Source: Aporrectodea caliginosa (lineage: Eukaryota > Annelida > Clitellata > Crassiclitellata > Lumbricidae). Taken from it: a DNA stretch of 64,000 bases. Both the position numbers and the translations under genes were made by a program. Shown piece after piece: positions 55,413 to 64,000 of the stretch. The DNA is taken from NCBI GenBank assembly GCA_020284085.1, contig JACEVL010000671.1:544001-608000 (forward strand), in the 5' to 3' direction. Below the pieces are notes generated by a model, which was not told the DNA's origin, did no database searches, and saw nothing but the letters and a program-made list of their open reading frames with translations. Each line of letters starts with the position of its first letter. Position 1 is the first letter of the stretch.

Positions 55413-58400
55413 ATGTTAACCGACAACGAAAGAAGCTCAGCCAAAAAGCTGTTTCTTCTGCTGCCTAATGACGAAGTGCTGTCACTGGCCAGGACTGTGA
55501 CAAAAGACCAACTTTATCTGCCGACAATTGATGGTATATCAAATGCTTCAAAGTCACCCAAACTAAGCGCGGTTCACCTTTAACTTTTCCTAGAAATATG
55601 ATAATCCTGTTTGTGTTGCATAATTCTTGAATATTTGTTGAAGAGCGTGAAGTAGTCAATCTGTTGCAAGTGTCTTTAGTTCAGTTTTGTGGAAGTTCTT
55701 TTACTGTTTCTTCGTCACAGCCAACGTTAAGACGACTGGATACAGTAACGCCTGACGTGAGCCTGTACACGGGACTCCAATAACGTCCGCTACGCAGTTG
55801 CTCAATGCATGTCAATGTAAGTAAGTAAGTAAGTAGTTTATTCACCACAAAATAAAGCAAAATGACAATACACAAATTTTACAAACAGAGTGGTGGGCTA
55901 CCGGTGAAGTCACATAGGACTCATCTCGCCGGTCACCCTAATGCAGATTGCAGAAATTACTAATGGGGCGGAAGGTTGCGTGCCATGTTTTCTAATGACA
56001 ACCCTGACCCTAACCGACCGTCACAACGCCTAACCGACCCTCTCGACGGCTCAACTGACCCAAACCGACCCTCATGACGTCTAACCTTATCCTAACCCAC
56101 CCCCATGACACTTAATCTGACTCTAACCGCCCCAACACAATGCCTAAACTGACCCTAAGCATCACGATTAGGGTCAGCTTATGTCATATCAAACACTCCC
56201 ACTCAAGGAAACCAATCACAACGCAGAACCGATGCCGTAAACTTCAGTCCCCAATACTATAAGTTTGCCAGTTGTTTTACCAGCCATACCGCGGACTGGG
56301 GGTTTTCAACGTCCGATTACATATGCGACATGTTTAATTGAAATTTTAATTTTACAATATTGTTACTGTATATTACAACTATACTGTTGTTAGCATTGCA
56401 TATTTAAAACTGTCTTATATGTAATATTTCACACCAGGACAAAACCTAATTTTTAAAAAAACTTTGCACATATGAATTTTAGGCTAATGTTAAGTATTAA
56501 TTGACCTAGAATGAATATGGGTCTAGACTTATGTCTGTTGTTGTAGAGACCACCCTAAGTATTTGTGACTGCCTATGCATTTAATATTGATTGAACATTT
56601 CATAACAGAGGCTGTAACACTGATTTTCAAGTTTTCAATTTAAGTTTTGTATGGTTGTAGAGGCAATTGATGCCATTCTTGCATTCACGAGCAGTGCAGC
56701 TGAATTGCTTCGCCGCAAGAAGATGAAGCGTGAAATTCTGTTTCGATATCTCTACAGCGAAGGAATTTCTGTCGCTCCCACTGCTGATAAAATTACCATA
56801 GTACGAAGAGTGCTTGAGCACTGGGGTTCCGCAACCTCAGCAGAGGACGTTTATATGATGGTTAGTCAGTTTTGTATCAGCTGTATCATGTATGATGACT
56901 ATTGTGCAAAATTAGATAACCTATTTCACTTGTCTGTTGGAAATATAATTGTAATAATATTGTTATTAGTAACGTATGTCGTGCCTGTGCCTAATATATA
57001 AGGCATCAAGTGATGGCACAGCAAAAGAAACCTGTAATCAGTTCAATATCCAGTAATAATAAATCTGGGAATAATAATAATAATAATAATAATATAATAT
57101 CTTTTCTTTAATTTAGCGCCTGACAAACGCACTGCGCTGTACATTTACATGTTATGCAATTGAAACAATCTTAACTAGTTAACTATTAACAGAACAGACA
57201 GCCTGTAATACACGGCGCTAATAGCAGCCTACAAAGCAAATCCGCCCTAACGGGGCTCGAACTCGGTACCTCTCGCACTCTTCGCCAGATGTTATCCAAC
57301 GCGCCACCGGACCCCCCAAATGACTGATTTTAAGTATTGTGGTTGGCCAAGATAGCCTGTAAGTGATTCCAATGTAATAATTTATAATTATTTAAGGCAA
57401 AACACAAGGTTTTGGTGATGCAGAACATTCCACAATCAAATTAATGAAATACACATAATTATTTAGCAGATGAAATAAGTTTGTGCACAAATTTGAAATG
57501 TTGCTTAAACTTCGTGTGATCTGAAGAAGACTGTATATGCAGATAGTACAAAATTCATTTTACATATGTATGTTAAACTTTCAGGACTTTCATCCAAGCT
57601 ATGGTAATAAACATAATTAGTCATAATCATAAATTTGTATACCACTCCTTCAATAAAAACTCCGAAGAGTCAATACAGGGCCACAATCAAACAATTTCTT
57701 CAAAAAAGATTATAAAGATATAATGAAAATCGGTGGAATCAATATTAAAGTAGAAGAAATTCTTTGAAAAATCAATTAATTTTATACATGAAGGAAACAA
57801 CGAAACTTTTTGCAAACTGATGAGGTTGTGTTGCATCATAGAAATTGCAGATGACCTAAATAAGATCCTAAATAAAGTCGTGTGTAAGATTCTAACTGTC
57901 ATGCGAAACTGCCAAGTGGGAACTGCCCATCCTATCTCGGTTAACCTCACCTATTCCTGGTTGCAGGTCCCTGCGATTGGCTGCACATGGTATCCATGTT
58001 GTCCAGAGATGGGTAACTAATCGATTAGATGCTAATCGATTAGCTAATCGATTAGACAAACAGCTAATTCTAATTCTAATCGATTAGCTGTCATCTGAAG
58101 CTAATTCTAATCGATTAGCAATTGCAGCTAATTGCTAATCGAAAATCGATTAGCTGAACGATTAGCTGTCTGAAAATTAAGCGTTCATTAAGAATGAGTT
58201 TAGTAATATTGAGTTTGAAGAATATACTTACTTACTTACTTATCTGAAGGCTGTTTCAAACTTCAATTATCTGGTCATGGCTCTATGTCCATTCTGCTCA
58301 TGTAACACTGAAAATTTTTCACGTTTTCATGTTCTTCGTCTCAATCATCACTGTTTTTCTGCAGCCTCAGCTGCCATGGAACTTGTATTTAGTTCTGCAG

Positions 58401-60101
58401 GCTACGTTGTAATTAAAAAGCTAGGTGCAATAGGCTAAGTGATGCACTGATTCAAGATATGATAATTGCAAAATGCAATAGTGAGCTTATGCAGTAGTAA
58501 TGTCAATAACTGCAGCATGTATTGACCGATGTGGTGTTGCCTGCCGGTATGTGAACTGTTCTCACATATAGCAGTTGTGCAACATTAGGTATTGTAATAA
58601 GCTACAGATTTAGGCATTGTAATAGGCTGCAGCTTTATGTATTTTAATAGGCTACAGCAACTAGCTGTAGTAACTTGTTGTGCTTTGATTAAAATTTGAC
58701 AAATTCATGAAGGAAATATACCGGTATACACTGTATCAAACTATCGATATCTAATTCTAATTGCTAATCGATTAGCTGCTGATAATTCTAATTCTAATCG
58801 ATTAGCTAGAAGCTTTTGCTAATTCTAATTCTAATCGATTAGCAAATTTCAGGAGCTAATTCTAATTCTAATCGATTAGCAATTCTAGCTAATCGTACCC
58901 ATCTCTGATGTTGTCCACTATCCAGCACAGAAGTTTTTGCCACTGCTGGCCCTGTATCTTTGAATATTCTTCCTTTTACAATCAGTCTGTTACCTTCGTT
59001 GTTCTGCAAGTGCTTGAAGTGTGTATTGTTCGATCATGGGACCTCCCAGCTTGGCCAGGCGGCGGATGAGTTTTTTCTTGAAGTAATGCTTTACAAGTTT
59101 TCACTTATGTTATGTTATGTCCTCAAACTGCATCATCTTATGGCACCTCTACTCTAGATGGGAAATTTGACCCCCCAACAATCTCAACTTTGGGATCTAC
59201 CAGTTGAGCTCCTTAAATACAATAAATAGATAAAAGCTATTTCATGATGTAAGGCAGTGTTATTAAAGAGCACATTTGCATCAGCAGACTTGAACCTGTC
59301 CTTTGATCTTGGATCCCAAGGTAAAATAACAAGTGCTCATACATACATACATACATACAAGAGCACATTACTTATGTGACATGGTTATCATGGAATATAT
59401 TGTAGAGTAAATTGGGCATATTATGTTTTCTTATTTAACCAACTTTTCTGTTTTGTCAGGAGGAGGACGAAGATGACTGCATAGTCGTTGCAAATCCGAC
59501 AAGAAATCAGCCATTTCAAGCGAACACGGGAGCACAAAACAACGGGCAGATGTTAACAAATGGCCCGATAGGTGATTCATGGCAGAATAATGCTCTGCAG
59601 AGCACAGAAGAAGATCAAGAAATGGCTTTGCAGTTCTCCACATGGTTCTACCAGATGTTGAATGCCTGTAATCCGATATATCTCAATCACACGACTCCAG
59701 CAGAACATTTTGGGCCGCAGCATTTCTTCCACGATGCAAACCTCTCGATGCTTTTCTTCGACAAAGACGTACGTCAGAGGGAAGACATCACCCAAGCAGA
59801 TGCTGTCTGCAAGCGGCTGTCCAGCCTCACCAGCGAACAACATCTTGTCTTTAATCCAAACCTAGAGCCTTCAGGTGTGAGGGGATTGTCCGACCCTCAT
59901 GGCTTGCGTGTAATCATAGTCTGTGGAACTGTCCATACGAGCTCGGAGGTGCTTGGCCCTTTCGAACAGCAGTTTGGACTTGTGCGAGATCCATTTAGTG
60001 AAAACAACTGGAAAATAAAATTCACCCGTTTAGCCGTCTCCACGGCTCGTGTACCTGGCTTGCCTACTCTCGATATTACCCGCAAAATGTTGTCAGCGTA
60101 G
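55413..60101 (+). CDS. C3orf38: C3orf38 homologue (DUF4518), join of 3 exons, 320 aa
   Basis: Exons 55413-55533, 56661-56860, 59460-60101; intron phases 1 and 0; frame open. The N-terminus reads FLLLPNDEVLSLARTVT. Exon 2 reads EAIDAILAFTSSAAELLRRK and EILFRYLYSEGISV. The long last exon begins with an acidic EEDEDDCIVV, then FSTWFYQMLNACNP, FGPQHFFHDANLSMLFFD and GLVRDPFSENNWKIKFTRLA. This order and the length (human protein about 330 aa) match the C3orf38 family, whose C-terminal part is an NTF2-like DUF4518 fold; its molecular role is poorly known. ATG context is aaaATGT. Introns carry a SINE, an ACTT-tailed retroelement end, a LINE relic and a hAT-like element. Confidence 0.85.
55815..55905 (-). 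mobile_element. ACTT-tailed retroelement end (minus)
   Basis: gtaagtaagtaagtaagtag followed by tttattcaccacaaaataaa is the inverted form of the aataaa...acttacttactt tails at 8.38, 14.08 and 58.23 kb. Intron 1 of the C3orf38 homologue. Confidence 0.55.
55975..56175. repeat. Tandem CTAACCGACCCT-like repeat
   Basis: About ten degenerate units of ctaaccgaccctcatgacg. It is simple tandem sequence in intron 1; vaguely telomere-like but not TTAGGG. Confidence 0.6.
57078..57318 (-). mobile_element. tRNA-derived SINE, second family (minus)
   Basis: On the minus strand: ggtccggtggcgcgttggat (A-box region), gagttcgagcccc (B box), then cagcgcagtgcgtttgtcag and an ATT-repeat tail. The 3' part matches the fragment at 41.6 kb. 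Confidence 0.8.
58004..58907. mobile_element. 904-bp hAT-like element with TAATCGATTA subterminal arrays
   Basis: Perfect 12-bp inverted ends CAGAGATGGGTA / TACCCATCTCTG, flanked by atgttgtc at 57996-58003 and 58908-58915. Both ends carry clusters of the palindrome ctaatcgattag within ctaattctaatcgattagc units. The centre is non-coding and includes an ACTT-tailed fragment near 58240. Intron 2 of the C3orf38 homologue. Confidence 0.95.
58930..59050 (+). mobile_element. Decayed LINE C-terminal fragment
   Basis: Reads VFATAGPVSLNILPFTISLL then SLFCKCLKCVLFDHG, like the ARAFSV.GPS.WN.LP...LK..LF end of non-LTR reverse transcriptases. The hAT-like element at 58.0-58.9 kb lies immediately upstream and may have split the older LINE. 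Confidence 0.45.
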
Positions 60102-60211
60102 GAATTGACAGATTGGTCATTTGATCTGAGCATAAAATTTGAAGCTCTCTAATTGGTTGTCTTGAAAATGGCTGTTATTTATAGTGCCGGTAAATAGTTC
60201 TTGATAAGGAG

Positions 60212-60217
60212 AATAAA
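60212..60217 (+). promoter_or_regulatory. Poly(A) signal AATAAA, C3orf38 homologue
   Basis: First AATAAA after the stop codon, about 110 bp downstream. The open frame that follows (60.2-60.55 kb) has no family features and is probably 3' UTR or intergenic. Confidence 0.55.
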
Positions 60218-60845
60218 CTGTATTGTTTTCGGGTTGGGAAAAATTGTAAATTCAATCATGGAATCGTGGAGTTTGTGTACATGTGATTATCATCTTGCAG
60301 TCTTATATAGGGCTGTGGTGATTACCGACAGAATATTAAGGGATGCAGATGAAAAGTGGATGTTGCTTCAAATTAGCTTACTTTTAATTCACCCACTTTT
60401 AAAAGTTTTTCAGATTGCTCCATTGCTTTTGCTTTTCAAGATACAGAAACCTGATAACTTTCCATTCAAAACTAAAGCACTAAAGTTTTTTGTTAAGAAG
60501 TGTGACTACACGATTTTTATAACTGCTCGATTATTAGTGGGCCAAATGTAATCCTTGTTCTTCCTACGTGTACCGTTCAAATTCGCTGCCATCCTGCTTT
60601 TGTTCAAGATATGTGTGTGATGAGGAAGACTGTTCACTGAGTCAAACAGTGGCATTTATTAAGTTTAGTGCTTAACCTAGTAGGATTGTTGTCAACAGGG
60701 TTATTTTGGGGTTTCAAACCCAGTTGTCAGATGTAATATTTATTGCTTTATGGCCAAGGCAGTTTCAACTGTAAGTAGATCAGTATACAGCAGAATTGTT
60801 TCTAAGTTCAGATTTCTAGTGGTATATGTATTCTGCCCTCCAAAG

Positions 60846-62463
60846 CCAAAACGCAGTAACTCGGAAAACCAATATTTTGCAGAAAGTTGATTTGAAAGTT
60901 TATTAGAAAAATCTCCGAATTTATCTATTCAATCCAAAAACAATTTACACCATAAAATGTATTAAATTGTGGGTATTTTATTGTTGAAATAAATTTTTTT
61001 TAATATTAGTGATTTTCGATCAAAATACTCAAAAATCGTTTGTACTGCGTTTTGGCTTTGCATGAAATTCCCATTTTCATGGGAATTCAACTAGCCAAAC
61101 ACATTACTGCGTTTGGGCTTATCAATTTTATTCAGCGTGAAATGGTAATAAGGATTGCACTTTATAACTTATATTATTATTATTAACTGCCTTTGTTTTA
61201 ACTTGAACAACTTGAACATCAATTTCAATTTGAATATCAATTAGTAAAAAATTATTGTAAAAATATTGACTTTAGCTATAAAAATTAGACTCTAACTAGA
61301 TTTTGTCATGGAAATTATAATAGCCATTCACTGTTGCTTTACAGATATTTACAGATAGAATACAATGTTTTCGAAAATAATGTTTGATCAAATTCATTGA
61401 AAAAATTGATTTGAAACAAACAATTGAACATTCCACATTTAGAGGTCACTTTAGGTAACTTAACTCCCCAAACTTAAAAGTGAGGTGTATTCAGAAACGC
61501 TTGGTACTTTTTCACTTTGAAAATGCATATGTCGTCGAACGTTGACGTGGGTAATCTGTGGTAGAACTAATTTTCTGTTTTTTAAGCTGGTGAGAGCTTT
61601 TTTCCGGTTTTCTGACCTTGCGTTTTCGTCCACACTTTTCTAAAGCCAGACTCAAAATTTTGGCAGCTCTCCTGTTAGGCTACAATCAATCCTTTATAAT
61701 AAAGAACATTGAAGGCTGCAATAAATTTGAGCAAAATATAGTGTAAGACATATTTCAAACATCTTATCTAGTTCAAATGGTATAGGCCTACTTTGAAAAT
61801 CTCTTCGTAAGAACTTACATACCACAAATCTCTTAGCGAAATATCTCATTCAGTTATTGATAAACAAGCAGGGAATTTAAATCAATGGTTCTTGGAGAAG
61901 AGTGCCTTAATGCTCTTTGTATAATTAATAGGGCCTACATGTGAAGTTCGACTTGGATACCTACATTTTAAATTGATCAAGCGATATTGGTGTCTGAATT
62001 TATGACTTAAAACTGTCTGTAACATGCCTACAATTCGATTTAGGCTACTACTTAGAGTAAAATATCTTAAAACTTCATGTAAAAGAAAAACCTAATAATT
62101 CAGAAACCATCTGTCCCATCCGTGTATTAGTCAAACCCAAGTAACCGTGATACAAGCATCGTCTAAAAATATAGGCTAGAAAATATTAATTAACAGACTG
62201 TTTTACAATCCGTTATTATAATTCACGACTGCAACAATTAAATACTTTTACAATTAAAAACGCTTTATATAACTTACTTCAGATTAATTCGGATTGATAA
62301 ATTTGTTTCACGCTCATTAATTGTAAACAAAACCGGAAACAGAATGCCTAAACGATGACTTATTACTAAGCCATAACGCAGCACTGCGTTTTGGCTTGGT
62401 ATTCGTTTGTAGGAACAGCAGAATACTGTGGTTATAACGCAGTACTACGTTTTGGCTTGGCAT
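60846..62463. repeat. Region with recurrent GCCAAAACGCAGTA motif, possible TIR element
   Basis: ccaaagccaaaacgcagta begins at about 60850; inverted or related copies lie near 61040, 61108, 62385 and 62433 (tactacgttttggcttggc at the right). This suggests an element of about 1.6 kb with imperfect inverted ends. No target duplication or coding frame was seen. Confidence 0.4.
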
Positions 62464-63987
62464 TAGACCCCTAAGCCGCCGCCGTCCGCCGCCTTCGCCG
62501 AAATTTTTGGTCACGCCGAAAATATTTCGGCGTCAGCCATCAGCCGCCAAATTTATTTAATAATTAGCCGCGGAATATTTCTAGGCTTATTTTCGGCGTA
62601 CGTAAACAAGTCTTGCCGATTTCTTACCGCCAGAGGTCTAGCTAATAAAGTGTGGAATACGACGTCAGGTCGAAGAGTTACCATCCTGTTATTATACGTC
62701 TTTGCTCTATAGCCAAACTCAACGATGGTCTAACTAGCGGAAATATCGCCCTTTTATATTCGTATCGACGGATAAACTGTCATTTAACTAAATTTCAGAA
62801 GTAATTTCTTATGAAGAAATTTGCGATTTCAGCATGAGCAAACGATTTGAATCAGCAGGAAGGCTAAAGGTAAAAATCATAAGAATTATGACGTACGAAA
62901 CTGTTATTGATTTTAACGTGACAGTGTATAATAAATTATGCGCTCTAAGATCAATCAGAATCAGTGAAGAATTTTGCATTTTGGACATGAAGTGCTTATT
63001 TAGCGCTACCTTCTAAAAGCTCATGTACATTTGTGGTTAAGCAAATTACAGGTTACTAATAATTGTGCTTTACAAAGTCTTTGCCCGTTTGGCGGCGATG
63101 TTGATTTTGGCTGGGTTAAATTGAACATTACCATGTTCAGATACATGAATTTCCAATTTGTTGAACACTAAGAAGATTGCCATAAATTCAGAGTTTTAAT
63201 ATTATGTAATATTATTTTAATAACAGTCATTTTACTGGTGTAGGTAAATAAAATAGCTGCCTTATGTAGGTTTTCTTTAAAATGAGCTGCAGATTGAGAT
63301 TGAGAGTTGGAGGTTATGTTTATTATTCTTTGTTGCAGTAAATTATACTCAATTATGACTGTTTGTCCATGTTGACATACAGAGCCATTTTAATATGGTC
63401 ATCAAACTTGTGTCTGCTAATAGACTTTATATGGTTTGATGTTGCAGGTTGCTGTTGAAATTGCTAGCTACGTGACATGAAGGAACCTCGCCTGTGATGA
63501 TGTGCTGCCGTTCTGGGAAAGTAATGCCAAGTGCAAATGTCTGGACACTTTCCAGTAATGAGCCAAGTTGCTCATCTTCCCTGTCATCATCTGAAACATC
63601 TGTCCCAGTGAACTGCATGCATGTTTCCCTTACAGAGTCTATGGGTTTAATTGTCAATAGCAAATTTGAACTTTGTCTGCACAAGACATTTTGTCCACGA
63701 CAATTATACACTAATAGAAATGTTGCTCTTTTAGAGAAAAACAGTGCATGAATTTATATTATTTTTCAAAATAAAGTAATTTGTTTAAATGTTCATGTTT
63801 AGTTGACACTTGAATGCTGTACGTTATGTTTAAAGAATGTTGAGCCATATTTAAGCCAAATTTGTTTGTGGTTAGCCGAATTCCAGCCGTAATTCTGGTT
63901 TTACGCGTAAATGTGGCTAAGCCGGCTATCAGCCGAATTTTTTGATCAGCCAGCTGTATTTTTAAAAAATTACGGCTTAGGGGTCTA
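62464..63987. mobile_element. 1524-bp hAT-like element with perfect 8-bp duplication
   Basis: Inverted ends TAGACCCCTAAGCCG / CGGCTTAGGGGTCTA, flanked by cttggcat at 62456-62463 and 63988-63995. The subterminal regions are rich in gccgcc, gccgaa and cggct repeats. A short spliced-looking start, MSKRFESAGRLK then gtaaaa, lies at 62834, but no transposase domain was recognised. Confidence 0.92.
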
Positions 63988-64000
63988 CTTGGCATCGAGT

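Noticed and set aside
56040..56165. Interstitial telomere repeat
   Set aside because: The unit is close to ctaaccgaccct, not the animal telomere CCCTAA/TTAGGG; plain tandem repeat.
60201..60551. 116-aa open frame after the C3orf38 homologue
   Set aside because: Starts beside the poly(A) signal, AT-rich, no known domain; treated as 3' UTR or intergenic.
63427..63751. Overlapping open frames on both strands near the right edge
   Set aside because: They lie inside the 1.5-kb hAT-like element, show no transposase or other domain pattern, and no splice partners could be found.

Overview
This is eukaryotic, intron-rich, AT-rich animal DNA with abundant microsatellites, tRNA-derived SINEs, LINE ends and DNA transposons. 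There is no operon structure. The gene content (PAN-domain receptors with phase-1 modules, sarcosine-oxidase-like flavoproteins, a C3orf38 homologue) indicates a metazoan. The very frequent octamer TAGGCCTA and the GCGCTATATAAAT-type LINE/SINE tails suggest a marine invertebrate, perhaps an echinoderm or other invertebrate deuterostome, but that assignment is only an inference.

Layout. (1) 1.8-41.1 kb, plus strand: three tandem paralogous genes for single-pass membrane proteins, reconstructed from splice sites and reading phase. Each has PAN/apple-like ectodomain exons, Thr/Ala-rich or short stalk exons, a transmembrane exon and a short cytoplasmic tail with tyrosine motifs (YxxM plus IVYxxI/VYxxL type). 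Nearly every ectodomain exon is symmetric (phase 1-1). Gene 1 lacks its signal-peptide exon in the window. Genes 2 and 3 are complete on paper (436 and 370 aa). (2) 42.0-54.2 kb, minus strand: two tandem duplicated six-exon genes for sarcosine-oxidase-like FAD enzymes (417 and 413 aa). The upstream-lying copy B ends in the peroxisomal signal SKL. Copy A lost that signal through a single Ser-to-stop change and also lost a conserved active-site Arg. (3) 55.4-60.1 kb, plus strand: a three-exon homologue of C3orf38 (DUF4518), 320 aa.

The space between and inside these genes is full of transposons, many with exact target-site duplications: five hAT-like elements with perfect or near-perfect 8-bp duplications plus one with a perfect duplication near the right edge, two fold-back elements with 8- and 10-bp duplications, a pogo-type Tc1/mariner derivative with a TA duplication and a relic of its DNA-binding domain, and a roughly 3-kb fold-back region full of AGGTCA-type repeats around a decayed cysteine-rich (CXC) protein gene. 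Several non-autonomous elements carry subterminal arrays of short motifs that look like transcription-factor sites.

The most interesting biological system is the PAN-receptor cluster. It looks like a family of putative immune-type or adhesion receptors with inhibitory/PI3K-type tyrosine motifs, varying in module number, stalk length and tail. All exon models rest on splice consensus, phase and paralogue comparison alone; no transcript evidence was available.
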